Assembly (NCBI RefSeq): GCF_032854445.1
Contig: NC_088300.1
Span: forward strand, 44,573,682 to 44,637,681
Length of the DNA stretch: 64,000 nt
Direction: 5' to 3'
DNA from: Liolophura sinensis
Lineage: Eukaryota > Mollusca > Polyplacophora > Chitonida > Chitonidae
The translations under genes were made by a program, and so were the position numbers. Numbering within the stretch: position 1 is the stretch's first letter; each line of letters begins with the position of its first letter. The notes under the pieces were generated by a model. The model was not told the DNA's origin and searched no databases. It saw only the letters and a list, made by a program, of their open reading frames with translations. This document shows, piece after piece, positions 24,578-39,170 of this stretch.

Positions 24578-25760
24578 GTGTCATTATGGCGTATTGCAAT
24601 AAATTTTCGGTCAAGGGGAACCTTTAAATAATCGGTGTAAGTATGGGAAACCAGCATGGATAATTTTGATGTTACAAAAAAATTGTATTAAACATGACTT
24701 TATGAACCGGCGCATGAGGTCAGCTAAGCACAGTCTTAAAACATTGTGTACATGTATCAAATTGGACACCTATGAACAAGGCTTCCCTTCAGAGTTGGTG
24801 TAATATTTTAACTACTTCTGATATCAATCTTGAAATAGTAAGCGATTTGAAAACTTTATTTTTGGAGGGCTTACCCCCCACGAAGCCTTATCAGCCCAGA
24901 TCAGCTTATTCCAGGATACGACCTTTTCCACAAACTGGTGTCTTATGAGAGTCTTGTTCATCTTGGGCCTACAGCATGAATGACGCCGTCCCCATACAAA
25001 TTCACAACTAGCTCTTGATTTAATAAGGTCAGTCCTTATTGAAGAATGTGGGTAATTTCGATAAAAAGGAAGCCCGACTGCCCCGCTGAGACAACACTGG
25101 TGTCAGCAAGAGAATAGCGGCACAGGTTTCTAAGACATTCCCATCAGTGTTCCGAATCCGGATGATATGAGTCTATTACATACATAGACACCTCACCAGC
25201 CGAAGGACACGTGCCAAGGTGCTCACTAGGAAACACGATTTCCCGTATAACGATAGGTGTCCTTTTTTTTTACTATGAACAGTTTGTCTGTAGCGCATAT
25301 GACGATCGAAGCCCACAGTGTTGGTCTTTACCATCCGGAGTGGTTCAGAGACGGAACCGGGAGCAGGAAATGCAACTATTCTACCGAATAATTCGCAGAT
25401 TGCGTCTTTATGAAAATGCCCTCTAGGTTTGCCGGGTCAACTGGTTATAAATCCTGGGGACAACAAATTGTGTTCGTCCTTCAAGGCATTTCGCGCCAAG
25501 ATGGCGCCTTAAAGTAGAAGTTTACGATCGCTTGTGCAGAACACGGCTGACGTTCCCAAATTTAAACTTCAGGAAGACTGGACATTAAAAATTTTCCGCC
25601 ATAATCGCAGAAGCAATGTCAAAAATATAACAGCTCCACATTCATTTATCAGAAAGGCAAAAGTTTTTTTTCCAAGAAGTCGTACATATAGAAGTGTGTC
25701 GTTCTATCCCCACCAAGGACCCATGTCGACAAGTGGTTTCTCTGTTATTTGCTGTCTCTT
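24578..25760. other. Non-genic DNA, nothing recognised
   Basis: Ordinary sequence with no domain, RNA gene or repeat that I can identify. Confidence 0.6.
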
Positions 25761-25789
25761 TTCGCAAAAATAATGATGCATATATATAA

Positions 25790-25865
<76 letters not shown>

Positions 25866-25884
25866 TGTTTCGAAAAAATAATGA

Positions 25885-25956
<72 letters not shown>
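25761..25956. repeat. Duplicated (TA)n microsatellite block
   Basis: Two long TA arrays (25780-25863 and 25888-25956). Each is preceded by nearly the same 20-mer: TTCGCAAAAATAATGATGCA at 25761 and TTCGAAAAAATAATGATGCA at 25869. This is a tandem duplication of about 108 bp that includes the microsatellite. Open frames here give only poly-Tyr/Ile. Confidence 0.93.
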
Positions 25957-25962
<6 letters not shown>

Positions 25963-28941
25963 TATATGCATCAGTTTACAACAGCTGACCACTTTTGTCG
26001 TTCGCCCCTCATTATAATTAATCCCCATGTGTCGTACATGAGGAGTAGACCTGTATTTGCCATTAGTGGCATTAACTGTACTGTTAAAATCAGCAAAATT
26101 AGTCGACAGTTACCCTGATAGTGACTGACACTCACATCGTTCACCTTTCGTATTTACTGTTTATTTCTTTTTCATTACTCACTTGTAGAATTTAAATTTA
26201 ACCCCAAAGGCATACAGGTCTGTGTGCATCCGCTGATATATTTTCGTACAAATAAATATACTGTGCATACCTCTTTTCCTACCGTGACATGTAATGCAGC
26301 TAAACAGTCCACCTGAACGTAAATGTTTGCCCAAGACGTTTACCTCTCTGACTGTGTGTATCAGACCAGCAGATATTCCATTTCCCTAAGAAGTTTCGAA
26401 ATGTAAACACCGCTGACGTAAACAGTCGACAGCTCTGTATACTAAATGTGCAAGACATCTCCATAAAGCAAACTGAGTTGAACCAGGTTTGAAGCTGGTG
26501 ATAAGATCACACTCAGTTCTAAAGAAAGACCCATCACTCTGTTGGCATGCCGATGTTTTCACTGCTGTTCAAACCTCAAATGTCTTGTTACGCAAGACTG
26601 CCATAGAAAAAGCCAACACGAGGTCAGATGATTTTCTTGCAGCAGCTGAATAAAAGAATGAACACAGCACTTATCTATATTATTGGTGGCTTTTGATTTA
26701 AAAAGTAAAAACAGTTGAGAATTTCCTTCCGCTACATCGCCTTTAGGTCTTCTGTACAAACGTCAAGATCATCCTAGTAGAGTCAGTGGATTTTGGACGA
26801 CTGGGTAAATACAGTGTATGACAGTGACACGATTAGTGAAGCCGAGTAGGATCTGGTCGATGGCATGTACCCGCGGCAATCCAAGCACTCTTCTGTCGAG
26901 TCAATGGTACTGCCTGGGAGAGGCGTTAAGTTACTAGGTATCATGCTGTGAGCAGTCTTTCCGGGCGCTTTCCATCGAGTAACTACGTTTGCTGTATTGA
27001 CCTGTGGCAAACTGTCCAGGCATAGTTTCGAATAACGTTTCATGCAATGTACAATAGCTGACGGATGCTGTACCAGTCGCTAAACATCCGCCGCCAGTAA
27101 CTGGTCGTCTGTTAAAAGTACTTTAGATTTCTTGATAGCAAGTCCCAGAGGAAGTAGAATCCAAAGGTGAGGTTCCAGCACCGGCGTCCTTCACGATGAA
27201 AACAACTGACTGACCCCATGGTGAAGATACATTCCAGGTAAGTTTGGTACAAACATATCGCCAGTAAATGAAAAAAATCTTGTTCGATTTTTAACACAAT
27301 TTGTTACATTATATTTTAATATAGTGATTCAGAAATGGAAGACCTTCTCTTGAAGATTTGATGAAGTCCAGGGGCAATTCAGTAATGTCTAGTTAGACAC
27401 ATGTTTACAGCGAATGGTCATGGTCAAGTTAACACCTTAGTTAACCGATACATCGGTCCCCCATCGCCGTGATTCTAACCTATTCAACTACTGTATGCTC
27501 ATCACCAGTGCCAACTGATATATGGTTTGTTGCATGAACAACGCCGTCGCAAAAAATCACCCAATGAGGCCATAGCGCACGATCAAAATCAGAACAATTT
27601 TCTTATCTTGCAACTGGGTTTGATTCTGTATATTGCTAAATCTTCAAAGCACGATTGTATAAATCAAATTACCTTTGGTAAAATTTCATCCACTAATCAA
27701 GGATCGGCTACTTTTGACTGATCACCTTGTTACAAAGTAAAAGCTAGAATTCGATGAAAGCATATAAATGCCTGTAGAACTGATCAGTTTACGGCGACAA
27801 ACGCCAGTTTAGGTCCTAAATACCTACACTTAAACAGAACGGCTACACACTGGGGAATGTACTGAAGTATAGATTTGGTATAGCTCTATGAACGACATGG
27901 CGTAGTGCTAAACAATGAATTCAGGTAAAACGGCAAACCACAAAGTAAATGTGTTGTTATACTGTGCCAATATTGCATGTAGACTGACAACAGATGTAAG
28001 AAGTTCCTGGTGTAGCGACAAACAGCTTGACACATAGCGCTGAATAAACGACGACTGACAAGAGAGTGTCGTGTATTCAAATAGAGCCCAACAGCATGGA
28101 GAAATGCTAACAACATTTCTGCAAAAAAGCGACCTTGCCGATACGAAAATTCTAGTAGGATCTAATGCCATGGCGTCAAACAAACAATACTTCCGCACAA
28201 AGTGACATATGGCAAGGGAATCCGTGCTGCAAGAACACGCAAGAACAGGCAATTTAAACGTTTTTCAAACTTTAGAAAATATCTTATGCAGAACAATGAA
28301 GAAAAGTTATCACCAACGTGTGAGTATACTTAGATGGTGTGAACTACATTCAATATGCCTTACGAAAAATGGCCTCGATATCAAACCCACAGTGTTGAGG
28401 CGACCGCATGCAAATCGCTATGGCTTGTTCGATCTCTGCTTTGGCCATGTTTTGGCTTTCTCGTAAGTCAGTGTACTTTTTCGTCGTCACTCGTCCCTTG
28501 GCTGTAATGTAGGGCTTTCTCATCAATGGTTTACAGTCCGCTGTGTGTACGTAATTAAAATGAGCCCTTGTGCAAGTCTGGCCGCCAACACAAGCACAGG
28601 TTTCGTGTCCAAGCATTTGTGTACAGGAATTTTACAAAAACCACAGTTCAATGCATTTCTGGTAACTCGGTTTCTTCAAGCGCGGCATGTGCTTTGCTTC
28701 CCTAGAAGCAGCTTATCCGGTTAGCAGAGGAGCCATTGCTTTGATTGTTTCGGCATGCAGTTTCATTAGCCAAAACTGATTACATCTGATTCTGGTTACG
28801 CAGTGACGCCGGAAAGAAAACATAGTAAGAGCATGTCATTTGTTATCTTAGCTATTCAGCGGATCAAACACTTGGATGAAGGAGAATCGCCAAGGCGCAC
28901 TAAGATCCTTCTTAATTCTTGAAGGGGGGAGGAGGGGGGGT
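25957..28941. other. Non-genic DNA, nothing recognised
   Basis: Several open frames of 60-115 codons on both strands, none with a recognisable domain. The minus-strand frame at 28350-28616 (88 codons) has a fairly protein-like mix of residues with Cys and His near its start, but no family is evident. Confidence 0.5.
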
Positions 28942-29040
28942 GCAACCTGGTGTCCTCTAACCATGCTGCTAGCCGCCGTCTTATAAGTGAAATATTCTGG
29001 AGTACAGTGTAAAACACCAATCAAATAAATAAATAATTTT
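28942..29040 (+). mobile_element. SINE family A fragment (3' half)
   Basis: CTAGCCGCCGTCTTATAAGT, GAAATATTCTGGAGTACAGT, GTAAAACACCAATCAAATAA, then an ATAAATAAT tail. The head is missing. A G-rich run (28924-28940) lies immediately upstream. Confidence 0.82.
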
Positions 29041-32000
29041 ATGGGAGTTTCAGTCACTTTCGTGCAGACTTTGTCTACTTTAATTTTTCTTTGTATGCGG
29101 CAGCTGGACTAAAATTGTAACACATATCTACCCAATAGTAGTTGGTTCTGAGGTCTTTTCCTGAAGTCATTGTTGCAAAAAGATGTCCATAGGTAAAACG
29201 ATTCAATGAGGGAAATCAATGTGGTCAAATGTCGCCGTGCAACCAGTTATTTAAATTTTGGAGCCCTACAGTTTTAACTGATAAGATTATTAGCAACAAA
29301 TTTAGACATATTAGGTTCAAAAAAAATTGAAGTTAAGGAATAGTCTATAATTATAGCTCTTATCCCGTTTTCTAAAAAGTCCCGTGCAGGTAGGATAGTA
29401 TTTATCAGAAACACATTTCTTTCCTTATTCGACATAAGAACGTATCGATTCAACTCGGTCCATACAAAGGCCTAGATAATTACACCCAACACTGCATAAA
29501 AATAATCGTTATTAAGTGACGAAAGTAAGACAATGACAAAAAGCCAACACCCGTTCTCATCAGTTGCAGCGTGACTGAATATCCCTCAGGTTGTGTACCG
29601 ATGCTCAGTATATCTATTAATCAAACAAAACCTTGTTCAGGCGCATTCGAATTCATGTAATCAATGCAGCCCAAAGAAAATTTAGGCAGAACACTTTCAG
29701 TGATTCGTTTGAGACCATCAGTGGACAGAATCTGACCATTGTTAATTTTGCTCTGGCGAAATAGCAGCAGCATTCTCTTGCACAATAGTAATGATGATGA
29801 ATCAACTGTCCGAATCCGTGAGAAAATTACAGCAATTTTACACTACGTTTTGCAGCAATCTGGATGTTTTAGTCGTTGCTGTTTTTCTATCCAATGCCTG
29901 GAGGGAGTAGTTTCTGTTTCTGTTAAGGAACCTTTCTTAAAAAAGCCAATATTCTGAAAAGCCAAAGCCTGCCACAGTATAGCTTGGTATTTTTAGCCAA
30001 AAATGTTTTCTTTTCTAACATCTGTCAATGCTGGAAATGCTTGTCTTTATAGTGGGACGACTGGTTTTAATTGGATGGAGTCATTGTTTGTATTACGCCT
30101 TCGATTTTATCACCTACCCGAAATGAACGGCTAACAAGTATTCTCTGCAAGGGGCGAGCTTCGCCTGTCAACCGCCTCTCACCTGTCTGACAACCAATTA
30201 ACTTGGTTTCAACTCAGGTAATTAGTAGTTCCTGTAATTATCTAAGTATTTACATTTCAACGTAGCGTAATTGTGCGAATTACCTAAGGTAAAGCAAAAT
30301 TTCTGAGCTTTGATATCACATGTGAGTGTCTCATTTGCCTACCAGAACAAGCCGTCAGAGGATAGGTTGGAAATGACATGGTGCTGATAACAGATCTTCT
30401 TCACGACTATGGATTTTTTCTTAATGAAATCTAAAACAAAACCTCGCATATAAATAATTAAGCGAATGAATTCTTGAGGGTATTTATCAATTACAAGCAT
30501 CTCAATGTTCGTGCAATAATAGAACCATGTCTTTTCGCCATTTTATAATACAAATGTCTATAACATTCATTTGCGGTGAAATCATAAAACCTGGTTATAC
30601 TGGTATGCCGGTGTACCGCTGTGACTGACCCGTGCCCAAGACGCATTGCTTGGAAGTACCGCATAAACAATTACCGACACCTTTCCGGAAGGATCTTTTT
30701 CATTTAAATATTAACTTCTAGCATTTCGCTGTTTGTATCGTGCAGCATGGGCGTAAATGTCAAAGTGTCATTCGGTTTATCGTTTGTCTTCTATTTTAGT
30801 ACGTTAACTTAGAGGTCGTCTTCGGTCCATGGGTCGATTAGTGTCATTTTCTTGTTGTTTTTCTTCTTTCGTTTTCTGTTGCCCTCTAGTTTCCTTTGGG
30901 TTAACGATTACATCGTGTTTTCTCCAATGTCAATAACATGAGGACCAAGTCCTGTTTGACGTAAACATGCAAGATGACAATACCACTGGTTCAAATCTGG
31001 AAGGTGACCTCTAACTGCCCTTGTGCTGGTCATCGGTGCACGAGACCTGGCGGTAAATGGCCATAAAGGCTGGCGGCATTGTCATCACATAGAAACAGTA
31101 GGCTTCTGAGTGAAGATTCCCCACTCGTTGACACAAACCTCACTTACTTCCTTCTCACCGCCATTGTGTCCTGCGAACGGCAAGACAGTAAATTTCCTCT
31201 GACACACAAATAACAAAAGGTTGTCAGATCGAACACAAGCCGCCCGGTATGTTGATCATGTGGGAACGTTCTTGACAACCTTTCCTTGAATGGAATCTTT
31301 AGAAATCATGGTGGAGTTAAGGTGTCACTTGAGGTGCAGTGTTTTGGATCGATCACCGGAAACTTGTCGCCTGTTGTCTGTGTCCCTAGAAAGCAGATGT
31401 CACCTTTGAGTGAATGGCACCAGTAGTCCGCTAAACACTGTACATCAAGATACCAAGGCATAAACAAGAGACTAGCCGACTGATGGAAACGGAGTTGAAG
31501 GACAGTGGGGCCTGTAAGGTTACTAATTCGGGGATGTTTTATTTCTAACTAAACTGTTTCCAATTGTGTTTGTTACTTTCATGTGCACAAACTGTGCATC
31601 TTACGTCATTATAACATAAGAACTGTACTGATATCCCGAATTAAACAACCTGATTTGGGCTTTTTGAGGCAACGTGACCACCATTCGACCTGAAGGCCTG
31701 TGTTAGGCCTATATAAATATACAGAGGAATACAAAATGAGCCCTCATTTTTATTTGGAGGCACACGAAACAACCCTTAATACAAGTAGAGACGTAGTAGA
31801 GTCTTGGTTAGAGTCTGTAAGACCCAGATTGCCTTTCTACTCAGTTATTCATGCATGCTCGTTTAGAGATATTGTAAATATCATCCTTAAAAATGTCTGG
31901 TAAGAAACAGATCTTCATTCCATACATGCATATATCGACAAAATAATTTCAAGACGTCATGCAAATGTGCTCTGATGTAGTAATTTGTTTTTAACCTATA

Positions 32001-32717
32001 TCTGAAAAGAACTTTGAAGGTATAGCTTTCCTCGTGCAAACGCGGTCCAGAACCGACCTGAAATGTTTTCACGATCCAGAAAAAGTCTACAGTCATGCCG
32101 GACATGTATGCACATCTAGATCAAAACACCAAATCAGTTTGATTACAAAAAAAATTAATATCAACAAGTTTAGTTAACACAAACAATTACGGGTATGTCT
32201 AATAAAGGTCATAGACCAGATGACATAAATCATAAGACCACAAATCTATTACTCACAAAGATGACTTATATATATATGCTCAGAAAGAAAGTGTCTTGTA
32301 TAACTCATTACATTAATGGTCCGGAAATGAGCTAATCTTTTGATAAGTAGAACATGTTTCTTTAGAGTCTGCATATAAGTGCGCAGAAAGCATTGAGTAC
32401 CCGAGGCTATGTTGTACTTTATATTACACAATAGTATGTATTTGCGTGTAACAAAGGCACCAGTGAGCCTCTCCCATACACCTACAGAGGGTTCAGTCTG
32501 AAACAAATGCACCGTAAGAAAGAAAATGATATTCCTGCAGGCACATTATTTCAATGGCTACAGGCTGTCTAAATCTACAATTACAATGAATTTATTGTTG
32601 GTGTTTTCGACACAATACAACAGCGTCATCGGTAATGTCTGCAGACCTCGTGGATATTGCCCTGTTTAACGAAGAACATCGATCAAACAAATTACTAAAT
32701 AAATATAAATATATTAT
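29041..32717. other. Non-genic DNA, nothing recognised
   Basis: Ordinary AT-rich sequence without supported genes or repeats. Confidence 0.6.
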
Positions 32718-32760
32718 AGTAGTGGTAGTAGTAGTAGTATGAGTATAGTAGTATAGTATA
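32718..32760. repeat. (GTA)n microsatellite, imperfect
   Basis: Runs of GTAGTAGTAGTAGTATGAGT with interruptions. Confidence 0.85.
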
Positions 32761-32874
32761 TTAATAAATATAGTGGGAATATCGTAAGAGGCGTGCATGT
32801 TTGTTGCATGGACCTCAATAGTTCAGTCAGGCAGTGCTAACGTCTTGTATTATAATCATAGGTTGTGGTTCTCC

Positions 32875-32945
32875 ATGACATGGCTGAACAATTGCCGATG
32901 TGGCGTTAAGCCATAATCATTCATTCATTCATTCGTTCATTCATT
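32875..32945 (+). mobile_element. SINE family C tail with (ATTC)n
   Basis: TGGCTGAACAATTGCCGATG, TGGCGTTAAGCCATAATCAT, then an ATTC tetranucleotide tail (32919-32945). Matches the segment at 4396-4440. The layout (conserved end followed by a simple tetranucleotide tail) fits a SINE 3' end. Upstream head not recognised. Confidence 0.65.
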
Positions 32946-35900
32946 AATGGGTTGTGCTCAACATACCTAGCAAAGGACAAATTTACAAGGTTGTCTTCGT
33001 AAGGAAAAACGAAGATATGTTTTTACACTGAGGTATAATATTTAAAAAGTTAAATAACCGGATTTTAACGTGTTATCAACAAGTTGCCGAAAACTACGCC
33101 CTTTTCGCCTATATTCTATTGACCCACGGTATTTTCCGAACAGGTGTAACCACCATTTGTGATTTGCGTTAATTGTCACCACACCCGGGATCAGGAATTG
33201 TCCACCCCTACACGAAGGGCCCTCAGGGTTAAGCTCAGCCTCAGCGTCTTATAGTATAGCCCTACACTCCTTATCGATTATCTACATTAGTAATAATTTT
33301 CTTCAGTAAGCCCCAAGGTGGATTATAGAACAAAAACCTGTACTATATGTTCTCGACTTCAAAGTCCATCTCTGAATAGAAGACAAGACAAAGGCAAAAT
33401 AGTACAAGCGTCTGTCACGACAAGCCGTTATACAGATAAATTGCATTAAATGATTGTGTAACAAAGAGAAATATATACAAGTATGTTTTACCAGATGGCG
33501 TGCAATCCCAATAGGTGTTACGGCGAATTGAGATCACATGTCCCATACCGAGGGTAAATCAGATGACAACATTGGCGTGTAGCTACATGTACCAGGAATT
33601 GGCAGGAAACCAGGTGATACATATCTGCGCTGTGCATAGTGTAAGTATATATTCATGCATACAGATATAGCATGAATTCTCTGTAAGCGTACAATCATGA
33701 CATGTACTGTCATATACGTATTTCCGTTACACCTAAGAGCTGTATTCTGTTGCCTATCAGATGGCTTACATGTATGTGTTTTGAATCCAGATCAATTTCA
33801 GCTTTGACATAAGAGCATACAGTGTCCTGTTCCGGGGAAATCTCAGAACTTGAATCGAAATGTTTTGTAAACATGCAGTAGGTTTTAAACTGGAATCGTC
33901 TTAACTTTTTGCAACTTTTCCGACAATTTGCATCGCCACCTCATGTTTTATTTTTTGCAATACTATATCCTCCTATGCTCATGGTCTACACAGATGGCAT
34001 CAGTAGTCCAAGCTGAATAGAGCTAGTTGTGTATGGCCTCAGTGTAGAAATGTATACCATAAGATACGCTCCCGAAAACAGTTGCCTTTCATGCAGGCGA
34101 ACGAAAGAGTCAAGTCTGAATAATGTTTGAATTTTATATTAGTGAATCCAAATTGTTTCCTCAAACAGCTAGTCCTAGCCATTAATAATTCTTAGGAACA
34201 TCGTGGAATTACAGCCTAACTTGAGTTTGGAATCAGAGTTCCTGACTCTGGAAAATTCATACCTGAATAAAGTGTACGGAAAATGTTGCACACAATAACG
34301 TAACAGTTCTTCATTGTATAGAAGACCACAGATCCGAATACAACACTGTGTGGGGATTTGTTGGTTACATTCTGTACAAATGTGTAGGGTGTGCTGGCGG
34401 TTTTTGCCTGATCTGTTTATCTAAGGCAGTCGTCGACGAAATGTGAAGTTCATACTAACTAGATAGAAGCCATTCAGATGGCCCGGTTTGCAGTTTTCAA
34501 ATCGCAGTTGAAATATGTAATGACATCTGATAAAAACATATCAAACTGAAATCTGTGTTTGATATCATAAGTACCATTATCTTATCTCCAATGGTACTAT
34601 TGCCCTAACAGTGTATTGTGCATTGTGTAAGTCTCATATTATTCACTTAGAATGAATGTTGTCAGTATTTATGAGTATTAATGTATATATAATAGTATGT
34701 TAAAGATTCTTTGGTTCCACGATGGACCAGAAATCTACCAATGGCAGCAGCAATGGCAGCGGCAATTAATATACTGGTGCTCTAAGGAGCAATCTCTCTT
34801 CCCTATGGCTCTTTTAGGTTTTAATAATTTAACGTCACCACCAACATAACTTTATAGCCAACGACTAACCAACCTCCGCTCCATACATTAGCTGACTTAT
34901 TCATCATCAGTTTGGTTGTCACACATTGTGGAAGACGAACATCAATTATTACAGAATGAAAGCAGTTGTGGTGAAGTAAATTCAAACGGCATAAAAAATT
35001 ACTGCATGGCCGAGAGAACAATGTCTGCCTCGGCAATCTTGTTATAATTATTTCATAATTGAACTGAGCCCAACTAAGATCGAACGCAGTTCAACGCCTT
35101 CCGTCACAGTTTTAGGCGCAGAAAAAAATGAAATACTATATTCCCTCTTAGGCTCTATCATTCATGAAAGCAAGTGGATTGGATGGTGCAGGTTAAAGAA
35201 ATAAAAGAAATAAACAACGTTCAGGCATTTGTTCAGATTTAGAATGGTACATGTCGATATATTCGAGAAGTGTATAGCATCCCTTGAGTACTACTTTACG
35301 CCAGCCATAAAGTTTGTACTGTATACAGGATTTCTAAAAAGCTTTTAGTATATCACAAACTTTTGTATTTGGTCGTCACCCCATACTTGTTATTCTAATG
35401 TATCCCTCGAAGGTAAATTAATGTTCAACCAAAGCTAATTTGGAACAGCCACATAGACAGTAACTTTACCATACGTTCTAGCTCCCTAGAACTTTACCAC
35501 ACGTTCTAGCTACGAGCCATTCCACACAAAGAACTTTTGATGACACGCGTGAAAAGACCATGAAATATCTAATGAAATCTCCGGGTGGACATTCGACTCC
35601 ATGTCTGCAGAAGCCCAAATCAGTAGTCCTGGAATTCGTTACGTATTACCGTACCTTTGATGATGGTCTGGCCAGAGAGATTGGCAAGCCACTCGCCGCA
35701 AACCAGCCGCATCTCTCCTCATAACCATGACTTATCAGCCTCACAATGTGTCACCCCCTACTGACAAATTGTGGATCTTTCTTTCGCAGTCAGGGGAAAA
35801 GCATTTGTGAGAATAGGGTTGTTGCAATAAAGTATTTGCTAATGATTTATTGGTGAGAAAGGCTAGCCCAGCTGGAGCCATTCGGAGAAAGAGATTAGCG

Positions 35901-37591
35901 ATTCGGCTTAGACATGGCCAATCAATCCCTCCTCTCACATACTGCTCATTTACCTGCTACAACAAACCTAGCCGCTCTGAAATTTAATCCTCACTCTTCT
36001 TTGTCACTACTAATTGTGTCCTCTTGTGGTTTACAGTCACCTTGTAACCCTCTTTGGGAAGGGAGGGGGGAGGAGAGAGAGTTTTCGCCATGTTCACACA
36101 TTCAGTGTCAGAACTAGCTATAATTTTCGGCCTAACCCTCTTTACTATATGATCGCAACACAGAAGGAATATGTACTGCTAAAGTGATCTAAACACATTG
36201 TAATTTAAACATAACATTAATTTGTAATACGTAAGAACATTCACATGCACATACCGTGTGGAAAACGCATTACCGTACGGAGAGCCAGTGTTTGGGAAGC
36301 CTATCTAGTAAGCCTTAGAAGCAGGGTTCAATCCTGTGTGGTGTCCGCTGTAAGACAATAAAATAGTGAAACTGGAATATCTAAGTTCAATTCTAAATAC
36401 AAGTTCATACGCCTTTAGAATCTCACAGGCTTAATGAATAGTCCATGCACTGGTTAGTATAGTCAGTACATGTAACTGGAGGTAATGTCGTGTCTGTTTT
36501 ATTCCGCAAGATGATATTTAGTGAGGCAGCACGGTTATATCAGTACTTTACAGGTCTGTTACATAAGATTTGTTGTGATTCGTCTGTAGATAAAGACGAA
36601 AGTGGTGCCAACGGACAAGCAAGCCAACAAATTAGATGAAATAAACGTTGGATTGGGCAAAATTGATTGTAATATTTCTAACACGATGTGCATACGTGTG
36701 CATATGTAATAGTGGTTAAAAATAGACAAATCTATCTAACAGCATTTCTATAGGTGGTTTACTGCCGTCAATGGTCAGGATATGATAAAACCGGACGTGC
36801 CCATTGAGTAATCGCCGATTTAAAGCCTTTGAGAAAAATTCCTATTATTTTAAAAAGGAGTATTAAACTTAATCGTTTCCTTGTAGACAGTAAATGGATT
36901 GTAAACACGAAGCAACCATTTAGACATATAGTGTCGTGTGTGACCGTACCTATTATCAGTGATACTTATATAGCACTGAAGCTGTTTTACACGGCACTGC
37001 GTCTCTGTTGTATTATAGCTTTGCTTTTGGAAGGCCACGGGTTTAGACAGGAAATAACTAGGAATATGAGATTTGGAGAAGAGGATGACTATTTTCGTGG
37101 CTGACACTAGAACATCTGCTGTCAGTAGAGTGTCACTCCTGCAGACATTGTGCCGTTAGACTCTGCCAAAAATCCATAATTTCCATTAAACTGTTCATTT
37201 TTTTGCGTTGCCCAATCATCTCGTACAAACAAGCGGCCGATTGCCTCAGTCGGGTCGTGGTGATGTACTTGCCATCTACTAGTCAATCGGTCATGCACTC
37301 GCTCTATTGTTGTTTGTTAATTATTAGTGTAACACAGGAGAAGAAGAGGTTGCAACGGCAAATTGATCAGCTCTTTTTTGCAGATTAGTATGTATAATGG
37401 CGCCAACTTCAGAGTCAACAGACTAACACGCTTACCGCACAAACCACCAGAATAGCCTCAAAGCCGAAATTATTTACAAAACTTTCGCTCTTTGATAAAA
37501 GTGAAATGGAAAATGTTCTTCGGAACTATACATGTTTTTGACCTGCGTTAACTTGATATTTATACATCATCACAGAAAAATAAAACTTCCT

Positions 37592-37615
37592 GGGGATGGG
37601 GGTGGGGGTTTGGGG
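37592..37615 (+). other. Predicted G-quadruplex motif
   Basis: Four runs of four or five G with loops of 2, 1 and 3 nt (GGGG-AT-GGGGG-T-GGGGG-TTT-GGGG). Confidence 0.7.
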
Positions 37616-39170
37616 TAGAGGGCAAAACTTTCCGTTCATATGCGTACATATATGCTGTCCCAAAAACGAAACGCGTAGGTGCTACATGGTGATAACACCG
37701 AATGTTGGGGTAAATGTTGGGATAAATAAGCTGGATGAGCTTATTTTATGATTCCTGACTTTCTGACTCCCTAAAGTGACTGAAAAATTTTCAGTAATTT
37801 GAATGAAAATAGCAGCTTATTAAGCTAATTGACCTAATTTTGAATTAAACAAGATTTAGCGTGTGAAAATTGACCAATGCGTTTCTATACTGGCACCTTA
37901 TATAAGGGTACACGCAACATCGATCAAGGGTAACATAAAGCTAGAATCTCCGTAAAACCTTGATCTATATCTAACATCCTAGAGGTAACCTCCATACGGA
38001 CTGAGCATTAGCCGGTCCGAGTGTCAAGAGATGAACAAATCAATGAAGACGTTTATAAATCATCCATGTCTGGTGACATTAAGCTTTAAAAATTGCCAGT
38101 TTTATCCACAGGAAAGCCCAGAATGCCTCTTCTTAGTTTTAGACATCATTTGTTACGGCAGACTCTCTCTAATGTACATGTGGAAACCCCCGAACCGCTG
38201 TACACAGAATTTCAGATGCTGCAGAGGGCTTTCCCAAAAGCAGGCCTATAAAATGAAAGAATGAAGAATTTACCCCATCACTGACAGTATTTCAGTGATA
38301 TTTCGGCGAGAATGTGTTACGCTTAGAACTGGGAAACATTTGTGTTTTGATGTCAGATTGACAACATCAACAATTAGAATAAAACATAAAATATTCATAT
38401 TCCCTAAATATTAGAAAATATGTAGTTCTCATAAAAAAGCCTTAAATATAACGCCTAAATATTTCACCACATCCCTTGCCAGTGACGCTGTCAGCTTTCC
38501 TCCATATCAAACATTTCGAGGCAAAATGTTCAAAACGAGGTATACATATTCTGCACACCGGGCCAACACGGAAGACCTCTGGGTTAGTCGAATTTTAGGT
38601 AAAGCTTGCACAAAGGGTTGAGTCCTATCATTTTCACACTGGAGAACCGGCGAGAGGCCACTTCTAGATTTACGGATGCACGTGGCATGAAGGAATATGT
38701 GGTAATCTCAAACTTTATTGTGAATCCTTATCAATACATCGTGTAAAAATCAAAGTGAAACCCTTCATATTTTTCCCAAAGATTTCGGTCTTGTTTAAAA
38801 AAACACTCATAACATTACGTGCTAGGCTCCATCGGGGTAATTTTTTTCTCCTTCATCTTTGGTCGCCATGGTTGTTACGCTCACGTGACGTTGCATGTGG
38901 TCCCTGGTTACACACATTTTATCGCTAGTTACGGGCTTGTAAGTGCATGTGGTCGCCAATATCGCTGGGTGCGCCTGTGCACATCTGCACTATATCGTCT
39001 TCCAGCTGTAGAGTTTCTAGCGATCATTTTCGAAGAATAAAATCTGAATATTTATGACATGTAAATTGGAAACTGTCAACACTGTATTTGAGTGCCTAGG
39101 TTGACTGCATCAACGATAGATAATGTCGCCATGAGAACGAATTCACTGCTAGTCAATGATATTTTGCCCA

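Noticed and set aside
25642-26028. 128-codon minus-strand open frame
   Set aside because: Almost entirely Tyr-Ile repeats from the TA microsatellite.
28350-28616. 88-codon minus-strand frame with protein-like composition
   Set aside because: No known family or conserved motif, and no flanking splice sites I could trust. Kept only as a note.
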